Of a stretch of DNA of 34,347 bases, positions 1-8,671 are shown in pieces (position 1 is the stretch's first letter; every line of letters begins with the position of its first letter). Where the stretch lies: contig QGVC01000003.1 in assembly GCA_003242645.1 (NCBI GenBank), forward strand, positions 1 to 34,347. Reading direction: 5' to 3'. This DNA is from Pseudomonadota bacterium (GTDB lineage: Bacteria; Pseudomonadota; Alphaproteobacteria; Rhizobiales; Hyphomicrobiaceae). Below the pieces are notes generated by a model, which worked only from the letters and a program-made list of their open reading frames with translations, ran no database searches and had not been told where the DNA came from. The position numbers and the translations under genes are program-made.

Positions 1-436
1 GCGTGCCGAACTCGTCCACGATCACCGAGTGGTCGATGACGAGATCGACGGGGACGAGCGGGTTGATCTTCCGCGGATCGCCGCCCAGCGCCTGCATGCC
101 ATCGCGCATGGCCGCGAGGTCCACGACCGCTGGCACGCCCGTGAAGTCCTGCATCAGCACGCGGGCGGGCCGGAAGCCGATCTCCTTCTCGACCTTGCCG
201 CGATTGTCGAGCCAGGCCGAAATGGCTGCGATGTCGTCTTTCGTTACCGAGCGGCCGTTCTCATGGCGGAGAAGGTTCTCCAGCAGCACCTTCATCGAGT
301 ACGGCAAACGGGAAATGCCATTGAGGCCATTCCGCTCCGCATCCGGCAGCGAGAAGTAGGTGTATGTCTTGTTGTCGACGGTGAGTGTCTTGCGGCTTTT
401 GAAGCTGTCCAACGACACGGGTTCTTGCGCGGTCAC
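1..436 (-). CDS. acnA: Aconitate hydratase A, N-terminal part (cut by window edge)
   Basis: Aconitase interconverts citrate and isocitrate in the TCA cycle through a 4Fe-4S cluster. About 145 residues are present. They match the N-terminal part of the AcnA/IRP type: [12 protein letters not shown], then [36 protein letters not shown], and the segment [16 protein letters not shown] at the window edge. The cluster cysteines lie beyond the edge. I place the start at GTG (complement of 434-436) because a GGAGG-like sequence lies about 7 bases upstream in the minus-strand sense. The gene is divergent from ccmA across about 190 bp, an arrangement I recall from other Hyphomicrobiales. Family identity is firm; the exact start is likely. 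Confidence 0.95.
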   Translation of the reverse strand, partial: MTAQEPVSLDSFKSRKTLTVDNKTYTYFSLPDAERNGLNGISRLPYSMKVLLENLLRHENGRSVTKDDIAAISAWLDNRGKVEKEIGFRPARVLMQDFTGVPAVVDLAAMRDGMQALGGDPRKINPLVPVDLVIDHSVIVDEFGT

Positions 437-624
437 GTTCTGTCCTCCATCCGAGCAATTACAGCCGCGCCGCCGGAGCGCCGGCGGAGGGAACAATCCC
501 GTTTTTGCGCTAGCGTCGATAGAAGCGTGCTCCTTATATATCCCCGCCTAGGCCAGGACCAGTACGTGTGTCGTCACGGAGGGTCGTGCGCTTGGCAAGG
601 TGATCAGCTGGAAGACAGATTGAA

Positions 625-1272
625 TTGGCTGACGAGAACACGATTGGGCCGGAACGGGGTTTCGGAGCCGGTCTGGAAGTCACCAACCTCTCGGTAGAGC
701 GGGGCGGGCGGCGAGTCCTTTCGGATCTGTCGTTTGCGGTGGCGCCGGGTGAGGCTCTGCTGGTTCGCGGCCCAAACGGTTCGGGCAAGACAACCCTGCT
801 GAGAACAATTGCCGGTTTTCTGTCGCCCGCTTCGGGCCACATCCGATTTGCCGGTGAGGAGGAGCTGACGGAGCGTGTCCACTATGTCGGCCACCTCAAC
901 GGCATCCGAGCCTCGCTAACGGTCGAGGAGAACCTGCGCTTTTGGTCGAGGTACCTTGGCGGGTCTGACGATCGAGTCCTTGGAGCGCTGGACCGGCTTG
1001 GCTTAGCTTCGCTCGCAAGCATTCCTGCGGGTTATCTATCCGCCGGGCAGAAGCGGCGGCTGGCTTTGGCGCGGCTCCTGCTCGTGTTCCGGCCGCTCTG
1101 GCTGCTCGACGAGCCGTCGACTTCGCTGGACGCCCGGTCGACCGCGGTGCTGGCCGGCGCGATAGACGAGCACGTTTCGTCCGGAGGCATTGTCATAGCA
1201 GCGACGCACCTTGACCTCGGCGTCGCCCGCTCGCGGGAGCTGCGGCTTGGCTTTGCCGCGGATGAGGCATGA
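625..1272 (+). CDS. ccmA: Cytochrome c biogenesis heme exporter ATPase CcmA
   Basis: This is the ATP-binding subunit of the CcmABCD complex. With CcmB it powers release of heme-loaded CcmE in System I cytochrome c maturation. The 215-residue protein has a Walker A motif at residues 49-57 (GPNGSGKTT), an ABC signature-type stretch LSAGQKRRLALAR, Walker B LWLLDEPSTSLD, and the H-loop His in AATHLDL. Its length is usual for CcmA. The start is TTG, with a weak purine-rich site (GGAAGA) upstream and no better in-frame ATG before the first conserved strand. The stop overlaps the ccmB start as ATGA, which implies translational coupling. Confidence 0.95.
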   Translation: MADENTIGPERGFGAGLEVTNLSVERGGRRVLSDLSFAVAPGEALLVRGPNGSGKTTLLRTIAGFLSPASGHIRFAGEEELTERVHYVGHLNGIRASLTVEENLRFWSRYLGGSDDRVLGALDRLGLASLASIPAGYLSAGQKRRLALARLLLVFRPLWLLDEPSTSLDARSTAVLAGAIDEHVSSGGIVIAATHLDLGVARSRELRLGFAADEA

Positions 1273-1937
1273 AGAGCTTCCGGACGCTGGTACAACGCGA
1301 CCTGCTGCTGGCGGTGCGCGAGGGTGGGGCAACCGGTACGGCCCTCGGCTTTTATCTTGTTGTCATCACGTTGATGCCGCTCGGACTAGGGCCCGACTTG
1401 CAGCTCCTCTCGCGAATTGCCCCAGGCGTGCTGTGGATCGGGCTCCTGCTGGCCGCGCTCCTCTCTCTCGGTCGCATGTTCGATGTGGATCAGGAAGAGG
1501 GGGTGCTGGAGGTTCTCGTAACGGTACCGCTGCCGTTGGAACTCATAGTCGCTGCCAAGGCGCTCGCGCACTGGATCTCCACATGCCTGCCGCTTGCGAT
1601 CCTGACACCAATTCTGGGACTGCTGCTCAACTTGGAGCTGGCGGCCTATCCAGTGCTTGTTGCGACGGTGCTTGTCGGCTCACCAGCGATCAGTTTTCTC
1701 GGCAGCGTGGGTGCAGCGTTGACGCTGCGGAGCCGGCGTGGGGGCCTGCTCATCGCTCTCCTGGTGCTGCCCTTGTATATTCCGACCCTGATCTTCGGGA
1801 TCTCAGCCGTCAGCGCCGTTGTGACTCCACCGGGTAGCCTGGAGGCCTCCTTGCTGTTGTTATCGGCCGTGACGATCGCCTCCTTGGTCATCGGCCCAAT
1901 CGCCGCCGCCGCTGCACTCCGGGCACAGCTTGGGTGA
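1269..1937 (+). CDS. ccmB: Heme exporter membrane subunit CcmB
   Basis: CcmB is the six-helix integral membrane partner of CcmA. The 222-residue product has successive hydrophobic segments at roughly residues 20-40, 48-68, 95-120, 125-150, 160-180 and 195-218. It also carries family-typical stretches such as RDLLLAVREGG near the N terminus and FDVDQEEGVLEVL after the second helix. The ATG overlaps the ccmA stop by four bases. Length and position between ccmA and ccmC agree with CcmB. The gap to ccmC is 116 bp, longer than the other junctions, and contains an inverted repeat that is annotated separately. Confidence 0.95.
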   Translation: MKSFRTLVQRDLLLAVREGGATGTALGFYLVVITLMPLGLGPDLQLLSRIAPGVLWIGLLLAALLSLGRMFDVDQEEGVLEVLVTVPLPLELIVAAKALAHWISTCLPLAILTPILGLLLNLELAAYPVLVATVLVGSPAISFLGSVGAALTLRSRRGGLLIALLVLPLYIPTLIFGISAVSAVVTPPGSLEASLLLLSAVTIASLVIGPIAAAAALRAQLG

Positions 1938-1978
1938 TGGTCGCAGTCCAACTGGCGCAAAGCGGCTCGTCTTGACGA

Positions 1979-1999
1979 TTGGCAATGTCAGGTTGCCAA
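1979..1999. repeat. Perfect 7-bp inverted repeat between ccmB and ccmC
   Basis: TTGGCAA at 1979-1985 is followed seven bases later by TTGCCAA at 1993-1999, a perfect inverted repeat. It lies in the only sizeable gap of the ccm cluster. It could form a 7-bp RNA hairpin that tunes expression or mRNA stability between ccmB and ccmC, or be an operator. No T-run follows, so a factor-independent terminator is unlikely. Confidence 0.5.
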
Positions 2000-2053
2000 C
2001 CCGCGACGTAGAACCGGTTTGCGTGGGGCGCAGGGAGGGCCTAGATCTGTGCC

Positions 2054-2818
2054 ATGCAGACGCTCACCCAAAGGTTGGCCAACCCGACGCGGTTCATGGA
2101 GCTGTCCGAGCGGCTTCTGCCCTGGCTTTCGGGGCTAGCCGCTTTGACGCTGGCGTACGGGCTTTATCTCGCCTTCTTCGTGGCGCCGCCTGACTATCAG
2201 CAGGGTGAGACTGTCCGGATCATGTTCGTCCACGTGCCGGCGGCATGGCTGGCGATGATGGGCTATTTGATCATCGCCGTATCGAGCTTCGGCCTTCTGG
2301 TATTTCGCCACCCGCTTGCCGACGTGTCGGCCAAGGCAGCCGCGCCCATCGGAGCGGCCTTCACGCTCTTGGCGCTCATCACCGGGGCCTTGTGGGGCAA
2401 GCCCATGTGGGGCGCCTATTGGGTCTGGGATGCGCGGCTCACCTCGGTGTTGATCTTGTTTTTCCTCTATATCGGCTTGATTGCGCTGCGTTCAGCCCTC
2501 GATGAGGACCCGGTACTGGCAGGCAAGCTGACGGCCGTGCTCGGGCTTGTGGGGGTCGTTATCCTGCCGGTGATCCGTTTCTCGGTCGAGTGGTGGAATA
2601 CACTTCATCAGCCGGCCAGCGTGCTCAGGATAGGGGGACCGGCGATACATCCCTCGATCCTCATCCCGTTGCTGGTGATGGCTGCAGGGTTCACGCTCTT
2701 GTTCGTCGCCATGCACCTCAAAGCCATGCGCAACGAGATTTTGCGGCGGCGGGTCAGGTCGTTGACGATGGCCGAAGTGGAACGAGCCGTTCGTCTCGAA
2801 GCCAGACCTGCGGAGTAG
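2054..2818 (+). CDS. ccmC: Heme-handling membrane protein CcmC
   Basis: CcmC presents heme to the chaperone CcmE at the outer face of the inner membrane. The 254-residue protein has six hydrophobic segments and the tryptophan-rich WWD-type motif, here WGAYWVWDARLTS. Histidines flank it in FVHVPAAW and WWNTLHQPAS, as expected for the axial heme ligands of this family. The first Trp of the usual WWVWD stretch is a Tyr, a variant I regard as common in alphaproteobacteria. The ATG is the first in the frame after an in-frame TAG. A GGAGGG sequence lies about 14 bases upstream, an unusually long spacing. Confidence 0.96.
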   Translation: MQTLTQRLANPTRFMELSERLLPWLSGLAALTLAYGLYLAFFVAPPDYQQGETVRIMFVHVPAAWLAMMGYLIIAVSSFGLLVFRHPLADVSAKAAAPIGAAFTLLALITGALWGKPMWGAYWVWDARLTSVLILFFLYIGLIALRSALDEDPVLAGKLTAVLGLVGVVILPVIRFSVEWWNTLHQPASVLRIGGPAIHPSILIPLLVMAAGFTLLFVAMHLKAMRNEILRRRVRSLTMAEVERAVRLEARPAE

Positions 2819-2822
2819 CGGT

Positions 2823-3011
2823 ATGGATCTCGGACCTCACGCCGCGTTCATCTGGGCCTCATATGGTGTGGTCGCGCTTGTCCTCGCGGTCATGATCGCA
2901 TGGCTCATCGCGGATGGACGGTATCAGCAGCGCCAGCTCGATGATTTCGAAGCGCGCGGGGTCCGGCGGCGCTCGGCTCGCGCGGCTGACCGTGGCAATG
3001 GATCGGCATAA
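2823..3011 (+). CDS. ccmD: Heme exporter small protein CcmD
   Basis: CcmD is a small single-pass membrane protein that stabilises the CcmABC-CcmE complex and is needed for release of holo-CcmE. The 62-residue product begins MDLGPHAAFIWASYG, typical of CcmD. One hydrophobic helix follows (about residues 12-35), then a basic, Arg-rich cytoplasmic tail. It starts four bases after the ccmC stop, and its end overlaps the proposed ccmG start by 14 bases. Identification rests on size, the IWASYG motif and position. Confidence 0.9.
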   Translation: MDLGPHAAFIWASYGVVALVLAVMIAWLIADGRYQQRQLDDFEARGVRRRSARAADRGNGSA

Positions 3012-3648
3012 CGCCATGCCTGACGGTACCGTGGCGAATCAGCAATCATCCGGCGTGCCCGCTCGTAAACAGCGGCGTCGCTTGGGTTGGCTTGTTGCGC
3101 CGCTCATCATATTTGCGGCGCTCACACTTATGTTCACCTTCGCTTTGAAGACCGGCGACCCGTCCCGCCTCCCGTCCGCGCTGATCGGTAAGAGTGCCCC
3201 GGAATTTTCGCTGAAGCCGCTCCCCGGACTTGTGGACAATGGCTCGCCGGTGCCCGGCTTTGGCCACGATGACCTCGGCCGCGGGAAGCCATCAGTCGTC
3301 AATTTCTGGGCCTCCTGGTGCGTGCCGTGCGTGCAAGAGCATCCCGTTCTTGTCGAGATGGTGCGCCGAACCGGCGTCGACCTGTACGGCGTCAACTACA
3401 AGGACCAGGCAACGGCTGCACGCCGCTTCCTTGGCCACTACGGCAACCCTTACCGGGCCGTTGGTGTCGATGAGAACGGCCGCACTGCAATCGATTGGGG
3501 TGTCTACGGGATTCCGGAGACCTTCGTCGTCGATGGCGAGGGACGGATCATCTACAAGCACGTGGGGCCAATTTCGCCAGAGGCGCTCGAGACGAAAATA
3601 ATCCCGGCGATAGAATCTGCGCGGAAGAACTCGTCAGCTACGGGGTGA
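2998..3648 (+). CDS. ccmG: Thiol:disulfide interchange protein CcmG/DsbE
   Basis: CcmG is a membrane-anchored periplasmic thioredoxin-like protein. It reduces the CXXCH motif of apocytochrome c, directly or through CcmH, before heme attachment. With the start at 2998 the protein is 216 residues. It has an N-terminal basic segment, an anchor helix around residues 30-48, and a thioredoxin fold with the active site WCVPC (Cys108 and Cys111). The GVYGIPETFVVD stretch carries the cis-Pro loop, and the CcmG-type NYKDQ sequence is present. The start is uncertain: 2998 overlaps ccmD, while ATG 3016 lies just after the ccmD stop. A longer in-frame extension from 2914 lies wholly inside ccmD and is less likely. 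Confidence 0.94.
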   Translation: MDRHNAMPDGTVANQQSSGVPARKQRRRLGWLVAPLIIFAALTLMFTFALKTGDPSRLPSALIGKSAPEFSLKPLPGLVDNGSPVPGFGHDDLGRGKPSVVNFWASWCVPCVQEHPVLVEMVRRTGVDLYGVNYKDQATAARRFLGHYGNPYRAVGVDENGRTAIDWGVYGIPETFVVDGEGRIIYKHVGPISPEALETKIIPAIESARKNSSATG

Positions 3649-3654
3649 AGCCGT

Positions 3655-4704
3655 TTACTGCGGTCTCTCCGTGAGTTCGTCCGTGGCTCGTGCTCCCCGC
3701 GAAGATTTTTCGACGCCGTCGGCCCTACGATCGAGCCCAACGCGGCAACCCTCTTCATCGGGTGCGCCGAAGTGGTCGAAATAGCGCGGATCGATCCGCT
3801 CCACCGGCAGCACGATCAGCACGTCCGTCGTTCCGAACTGGTGATCTATGACCGCGCCTTCGCCGACCACAGCGCCAAGCCGGAGGTACCCCTTGATGAG
3901 CGGCGGCATGGCCTTGAGAGCCGCGCGCGGGTCGACTGCCTCCTTCGGCAAACGGTCCATTGGAACGAACAGGTGATCGTGGGCTCGCACCCGCCACTCC
4001 TCCGGTGCCAACGCATAGTAGTGGAGGAACGACAGCGCCATGGCATGTGCATCGGGGTCGACACCCTCGAAGCTGGCGCACCCCAGCATGACGTCCACTT
4101 TGTGCTCGCGGACGTAGGTCCAGAGCCCGTGCCAGAGCAGCTCCACCGTGCGCTTGTTGCGGTAAGGCTTCAGGACGCAGCTGCGCCCCAGCTCCATGAA
4201 CCGAAGGTCCGGCCTTCGAGCGATCAACTTGGCGATGTCGTATTCGCCCTGCGTGTAGAAGCCGAGCTTCCGCTGGGCGACCTCCTGGCGCAATACGCGG
4301 TAGGTTCCGACGACGTATGGCTTTCGCCGACCCCACTCGCGGCGGCCGTTAGCCTGCGAGCGTGAGGTATCGACGACCAGGAGATGGTCGCAGATTGCGT
4401 CGTAGGGGTCCTCGTCGCGGCCCCGCAACTGTGTGGTGAAGTTGGCCCGCGCCGACATCTCGTTGTAGAAGACGTCGTAGCGCAATTTCTGCGCGCATCT
4501 GATGTCAGCCCAGCTCTGGGCGAGCCGAACCTCCAGGCTGCCGATCCGGCCATAAATTTTTTCTGGGCGCCGACGTGAGGTTATGCCGAATCGCGGGATG
4601 CGTTGACGGGCTGCGGATCCGAGCATCAATAGCCCCTGGGCGATCGCACCCGCCCTTGGGCTGCGCGACCAGCGCTTCCTATTTCGCTGCGCATTCAGCT
4701 TCAT
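3655..4704 (-). CDS. olsB: Ornithine N-acyltransferase, OlsB-like
   Basis: OlsB transfers a 3-hydroxyacyl chain from acyl carrier protein to the alpha-amino group of ornithine, the first step of ornithine lipid synthesis; a separate OlsA completes it. The protein belongs to the GNAT-like Acetyltransf_5 (hemolysin-type) group. Recognisable stretches are RLAQSWADIRCAQKLRYDVF, CDHLLVVD, VVGTYRVLR, FMELGRSCV, and GCASFEGVDP followed by ALSFLHYY. At 349 residues it is somewhat longer than usual, with a basic N-terminal region and a charged C-terminal tail. It is convergent with ccmG, with only six bases between the stops. The chosen ATG has GGAGAGGG about 15 bases upstream, so a start at a downstream in-frame ATG is possible. 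Confidence 0.85.
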   Translation of the reverse strand: MKLNAQRNRKRWSRSPRAGAIAQGLLMLGSAARQRIPRFGITSRRRPEKIYGRIGSLEVRLAQSWADIRCAQKLRYDVFYNEMSARANFTTQLRGRDEDPYDAICDHLLVVDTSRSQANGRREWGRRKPYVVGTYRVLRQEVAQRKLGFYTQGEYDIAKLIARRPDLRFMELGRSCVLKPYRNKRTVELLWHGLWTYVREHKVDVMLGCASFEGVDPDAHAMALSFLHYYALAPEEWRVRAHDHLFVPMDRLPKEAVDPRAALKAMPPLIKGYLRLGAVVGEGAVIDHQFGTTDVLIVLPVERIDPRYFDHFGAPDEEGCRVGLDRRADGVEKSSRGARATDELTERPQ

Positions 4705-4762
4705 CCAGAAGTCGCAACCCTCTCCAGGCGTGGCGTCAAGAGCCGCGTCGGTGCGGACCTAA

Positions 4763-4791
4763 GATTAACCATTAGTATATGACTATGACAA
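4763..4791 (-). promoter_or_regulatory. Candidate promoter for the olsB-like gene
   Basis: On the minus strand, TTGTCA (complement of 4786-4791) is separated by 17 bases from TTAATC (complement of 4763-4768) in an AT-rich patch about 60 bp upstream of the start. This is a fair sigma-70-like match. The TTGTCAT element also resembles one half of a PhoB box, but no convincing second half-site is seen. Confidence 0.35.
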
Positions 4792-4824
4792 TTCGGCAAT
4801 AGCACAGCGGCCTGTTGACGGCGG

Positions 4825-5286
4825 TCACGCTGCGCGAACGTTTCGCTCGGAACCCTTGCCATTCCGGCGCCCGTCCGAAAGCCAGCGGACCAGCAGCGCC
4901 TGAAACTCGATCCATGAGAAAGGCTTGGCAAGATAGTCATCCATCCCTGCTTCCAGGCAAGCCCGACGATCCTCGGCGAAAGCATTGGCCGTGATGGCAA
5001 TCAGCGGTGGTCGCCTCATGGTCAGCTGTCCACAGCTGGCCAGCTCATCGCTCAGTCGACGGATTTGCCGTGCAGCAGCGAGGCCGTCGAGATCAGGCAG
5101 ATGGACATCCATCAGTATCAAGTCGATCGTGGGCCCCGTTCCACCGAGACTGGCGCGTGCGGCGTCTACGGCGGCTTTGCCGGTGCTGGCGAGCATGCTC
5201 TTGCAACCGGCCCGGTGGATCATGCACTGGATGAGCCGTGCGTTGATGGGGTCGTCCTCTGCAATCAGGATACGCTTACCCGTCAA
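4825..5286 (-). CDS. Single-domain response regulator (receiver protein)
   Basis: This is a CheY-like phosphoacceptor domain of about 153 residues with no output domain. It has the acidic pocket (AEDDP near the N terminus), phosphoacceptor Asp60 in LILMDVHLPD, the Thr switch residue in AITANAF, and the conserved Lys in YLAKPF. I choose TTG (complement of 5284-5286) as start because AGGAAA lies just upstream and the receiver fold begins at once. The frame stays open to an ATG at 5562, but that extension (many Arg, Gln, Gly, His and Pro, no recognisable fold) looks non-coding. The phrasing LTGKRILIAEDDPINARLIQ is typical of receivers at the C terminus of hybrid kinases. The gene may therefore be a detached hybrid-kinase fragment. 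Confidence 0.75.
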   Translation of the reverse strand: MTGKRILIAEDDPINARLIQCMIHRAGCKSMLASTGKAAVDAARASLGGTGPTIDLILMDVHLPDLDGLAAARQIRRLSDELASCGQLTMRRPPLIAITANAFAEDRRACLEAGMDDYLAKPFSWIEFQALLVRWLSDGRRNGKGSERNVRAA

Positions 5287-5697
5287 ACTTTTCCTACGCC
5301 CTCTGATGAGAGGGTGAGTTCGCCTCTTGTCGTGAAGTAACGCCGGTCCCCCATAACGCTCTGGTGGGCAAGTCAGGTCGCTGGCGGAGCCCGTCGTATG
5401 AAGCGGCAGTTGGCCTAGGGTCGCGCGGGGTTGCTCTTGCCCATGCTCCGCCTCCTGCCCGTCTTCGCGTTGATCAGATCTCCAGCACTTTGTGTCGAGA
5501 ATGGTGAGCAGAGTTCGCAAGAGTGCAGGGTAGCGAGAAAACAGCTTGAACATTCTCACCATCGCTCCAGAGCCTGAGAGATTGGGCCAAGTCCCCCTCC
5601 CGCCAGGTTCCTTAGAGCGAAATTGGTACCTGCGCGCCCTGACGTGCCCAGCGCGATGGTAAGCGCTAGCGAATTGAGAATTCCTTCAAGAGCTTAG
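5287..5697. other. Intergenic region without a convincing gene
   Basis: This stretch of about 410 bp separates the receiver gene from the upstream membrane-protein gene. An open frame (to an ATG at 5562, minus strand) continues from the receiver gene but lacks recognisable protein character. A short inverted repeat, GAATT-GAG-AATTC, lies at 5671-5683. I see no clear promoter or terminator. Confidence 0.4.
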
Positions 5698-6618
5698 TTA
5701 ACCGCCTGCAGCAGCGGTTCTTCCAGTTTCTGGAGCGGGATCAACCGGGATGGTGCGCGTGTGGCTAACCGGCTGCGCATCTGGTTGGGAGGCTGCCAGC
5801 GAAGCCGGGGATAGCAGGTCTGGCCGATGCATCTTCCCTGCCAGGAGCGGGCGACCGATGTATCCGTCGAGCTCGTTGCGCCACCACAAACGCAGGGGTT
5901 CGATCAAATCGACTTGCCGCTTGCCCGTGACGGGGTCGAGATAACGAGGATGGTATTTCCATAGCCGCCAGGCGGTAAGGTATCGAATTCGTGTGATGCG
6001 CGCCCAACCGATGATGTTGCGGATCACGGGCAAGGTCCGCAGCCATGCCACCATCTTCCGGTGCTTTGCGCCGAACTTCTTCCAGTACCACGCCCCGAAG
6101 AGCAAATCGGCAAGCCGCACCCAGAGCCGCCGCACCACGGGAACGAGGAAGGCGATCGGGAAAACGATAAGCATGGTGTGGAGATAGACCTGACTGGCGA
6201 TCAGTGCAGCCACGATCACCAACTTCCAGAATAAGTGCAGCGCTTGCCAGCGGTCTCTAATGGAGGCGATGGCCGCCCTCAGTTTTTCGCGCCAGCCTCG
6301 TGCCTTTTGAACCTTTTCCTCGCTGAGCACCACACTGGCAGCATACCCGAGACCGATACCGCAAATCGTGTTCGCGACGCGCGACAGGCGCCGCCATCCG
6401 ACGCCTTTTGCCAGAAGGCCGAGCAAGCTCCCGAATACGCGAATGACCGCGTTGATGACGAAGGCAAAGGCATTCCACAGCACGCGAGCGGCGGCGGCAA
6501 GTGCATCCTGCCCGGTAGCCGCTCCAATTGCGACGAAAGCCACTACGGCAATGAGCGCAAAGCTGACGTACCAGCCGATGCCTCCCTGCCGGTCCCTCGT
6601 GGGCTGCCCTTCAAGCAC
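5698..6618 (-). CDS. Membrane protein of unknown function
   Basis: I do not recognise this family. With the start at GTG (complement of 6616-6618) the product is 306 residues. That start has a strong GGAGGGGAG ribosome site a few bases upstream, better than the ATG at 6684. Hydrophobic segments lie near residues 14-35, 42-66, 80-98 and 128-155. A long, basic, tryptophan-rich region follows (YWKKFG, then RYLTAWRLWKYHPRYL), and the tail is Pro/Ala/Ser-rich. The balance of basic and aromatic residues after the last helix suggests a membrane-proximal cytoplasmic domain. It is on the same strand as, but not tightly linked to, the receiver gene downstream. Confidence 0.75.
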   Translation of the reverse strand: MLEGQPTRDRQGGIGWYVSFALIAVVAFVAIGAATGQDALAAAARVLWNAFAFVINAVIRVFGSLLGLLAKGVGWRRLSRVANTICGIGLGYAASVVLSEEKVQKARGWREKLRAAIASIRDRWQALHLFWKLVIVAALIASQVYLHTMLIVFPIAFLVPVVRRLWVRLADLLFGAWYWKKFGAKHRKMVAWLRTLPVIRNIIGWARITRIRYLTAWRLWKYHPRYLDPVTGKRQVDLIEPLRLWWRNELDGYIGRPLLAGKMHRPDLLSPASLAASQPDAQPVSHTRTIPVDPAPETGRTAAAGG

Positions 6619-6749
6619 GGCTCCCCTCCCTCGCCAGATCACTCGCGCATGCGACGTGGTAGGAGGGTTTTCGCCCAATCGCATGCGGAAGCCAAGCTCT
6701 TCGTCCTTGGCTCAACAATTCAACGGGACGATGGCGTGACCTGCTGTGC

Positions 6750-7481
6750 TCAGTTGTCGGCTTTGGCGACGGCTCGCTCTAAGAAGCTCGCGAGATCATC
6801 CGTCATGTGGTGGATGTGCTCCGGCGGCTCACGCCACTGACGAATCGCGAGCTGAATTGGATGGTCATAGTAGCTCGAATGAACGAGCACCGTTGTCATG
6901 CCCAGAGCGTGTGGGGTTTCAAGGTTCTGCGGCATGTCCTCGAACATCGCCGCTTTTTCCGGCTCAACCCCGTGCCGGCGAATCATACGATCGAAAGCGT
7001 CGGGGCTAGGCTTCGGTACGTACTCACAGGCGGCAATGTCACAAATGTCATCGAACAGATGGAGCACGCCCAGCTTCTCCGCCACCCGCTCCGCGTGCCG
7101 GCGTGAGCCGTTGGTGAAAATCAGTCGCTGGCCAGGAAGCTTCTCGATGGCAGCCGCCAGCTCCGGGTGCTCGGGCACGACGGATAGATCGATGTCGTGG
7201 ACGTACTCCAAGAAGGGTTGGGGATCCAATTTGTGGACCTGCATCAGGCCGCAGAGCGTGGTGCCGTATTGGCGGTAGTATGTCTTCTGAAGATGACGAG
7301 CTTGCTCAAGAGACACCCCAAGATACTGGGCGATGAACTCGCCCATGCGCTTGTCGACCTGGGCGAATAGATTGCAGTCGGCCGGGTAGAGCGTGTTGTC
7401 GAGATCGAAAATCCAGGTCGTCGTCTTGTCGAACCCACGCCGGTGTCGTCGCGCAGCGGGGCTGGGCGCCGCCGTGCTCAT
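6750..7481 (-). CDS. HAD-family pyrimidine 5'-nucleotidase
   Basis: The protein belongs to the haloacid dehalogenase superfamily, subgroup of SDT1-like pyrimidine 5'-nucleotidases, which remove phosphate from UMP/CMP-type nucleotides. Of 243 residues, motif I is [10 protein letters not shown], with the nucleophile and acid Asp pair. Motif II is [10 protein letters not shown], the Lys of motif III lies in [10 protein letters not shown], and motif IV is MFEDMPQNL. The C1-type helical cap includes [14 protein letters not shown]. The start ATG overlaps the argB stop as ATGA, so translation is coupled to argB. Substrate is inferred from the family. Confidence 0.88.
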   Translation of the reverse strand: MSTAAPSPAARRHRRGFDKTTTWIFDLDNTLYPADCNLFAQVDKRMGEFIAQYLGVSLEQARHLQKTYYRQYGTTLCGLMQVHKLDPQPFLEYVHDIDLSVVPEHPELAAAIEKLPGQRLIFTNGSRRHAERVAEKLGVLHLFDDICDIAACEYVPKPSPDAFDRMIRRHGVEPEKAAMFEDMPQNLETPHALGMTTVLVHSSYYDHPIQLAIRQWREPPEHIHHMTDDLASFLERAVAKADN

Positions 7482-8422
7482 GGTACGGTAGGTTCCTCCG
7501 ACTTTCCGACCAGCGTGCCAACCCCATGCTCGGTAAAGAGCTCTAGAAGCACGCAGTGCGGCACGCGGCCGTCGATGATGACCACTGCTTCGACACCGGC
7601 CTCAACGACCTCGATGCAACCCTCGATCTTGGGGATCATACCGCCAGTGATGGTCCCGTTCCGGATCAGCTCGCGGGCCTTGGCAACAGAAAGCTCTGGA
7701 ATCAGCTTCTTGTCCTTATCCAGCACGCCTTCGACGTCCGTGAGCAGCAGCAGCCGCTTTGCTTTCATCTTTGCGGCCAGCGCGCTCGCAAAGGTATCGG
7801 CGTTTATGTTGAGCGTTTGGCCGTCGCGGCTGACGCCGACCGGGGCGATAACTGGGATGAGGTCGGAATTCGAGATCACCTCCACGATGTGGGGATTGAC
7901 CTCCTCGGGGACACCCACGTAGCCGATGTCGACCGCCTTCATGATGTTCGATTCCGGATCCGGCATCTCCGTGATCCGGCGGGCAATCATGAGATTGGCA
8001 TCCTTGCCGCAGATTCCAACGGCCTTGCCACCCTGCCGATTGATGGCTGAAACGATTTGCTTATTGATGGCGCCGGCGAGCACCATCTCGACCACCTCGA
8101 CCGTCGGCTTGTCCGTGACCCGGAGGCCATTGACGAACTCCGACTTGATCTCGAGCTTGTTGAGCATGGCCGCGATCTGCGGCCCGCCGCCGTGCACCAC
8201 GATCGGGTTCACGCCGGACAATTTGAGGTACACGATGTCCTGAGCGAAGGCGTCGGCCAGCGCCTCATCGCCCATCGCATGCCCGCCGAACTTGATGACA
8301 ACCGTCTGGTTATCATAGCGCTGCAGATAGGGGAGCGCCTCGGCCAAAATCTGCGCCTTCGAGTGCGCCGAGATGGTGCCATTTGCACCAGAGCTTTGCG
8401 GATTGCTAGTTCTGCCGGCCAT
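7478..8422 (-). CDS. argB: Acetylglutamate kinase
   Basis: ArgB phosphorylates N-acetyl-L-glutamate, the second step of arginine biosynthesis, in the cytoplasm. The 314-residue protein shows the amino acid kinase fold: [10 protein letters not shown] near the N terminus (phosphate-binding Lys), [12 protein letters not shown] (substrate site), [33 protein letters not shown], and [10 protein letters not shown] near the C terminus. ATG at 8422 is chosen over an ATG at 8494 because AGGAAAG precedes it and the protein fold starts soon after. It is followed by the coupled HAD gene. In related genomes argB lies directly after engB; here a plus-strand gene intervenes. Confidence 0.96.
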   Translation of the reverse strand: MAGRTSNPQSSGANGTISAHSKAQILAEALPYLQRYDNQTVVIKFGGHAMGDEALADAFAQDIVYLKLSGVNPIVVHGGGPQIAAMLNKLEIKSEFVNGLRVTDKPTVEVVEMVLAGAINKQIVSAINRQGGKAVGICGKDANLMIARRITEMPDPESNIMKAVDIGYVGVPEEVNPHIVEVISNSDLIPVIAPVGVSRDGQTLNINADTFASALAAKMKAKRLLLLTDVEGVLDKDKKLIPELSVAKARELIRNGTITGGMIPKIEGCIEVVEAGVEAVVIIDGRVPHCVLLELFTEHGVGTLVGKSEEPTVP

Positions 8423-8671
8423 ATCGCGTCTTTCCTTGCCTGACTGGCGAGTGCAGTTATAGCGGCTCAGCGCCACCCCACAACGACTTTCCAAGAGGTT
8501 CTACCGCCAGGGGCTCGCGACTTTTTTGTTCGTGACGACCTGGCCAGTGGTGGAGCGTGCGACCAGCCGCCCGATGGGCTAATCTCGCCATGAGACGAGC
8601 AGATTCGCCTGACAATGAGGGTGGGGCCGGCTCCTATCTCGCAGTCGTTTGGAGCCGGAAGGGGAGCCTGG

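Noticed and set aside
29..697. Long plus-strand frame over the acnA start region
   Set aside because: It is antisense to the clear acnA sequence and runs into the ccmA start; a shadow frame of GC-rich coding DNA.
4763..4795. PhoB box upstream of the olsB-like gene
   Set aside because: Only one TTGTCAT half-site is visible; the second half at the required spacing is a poor match.
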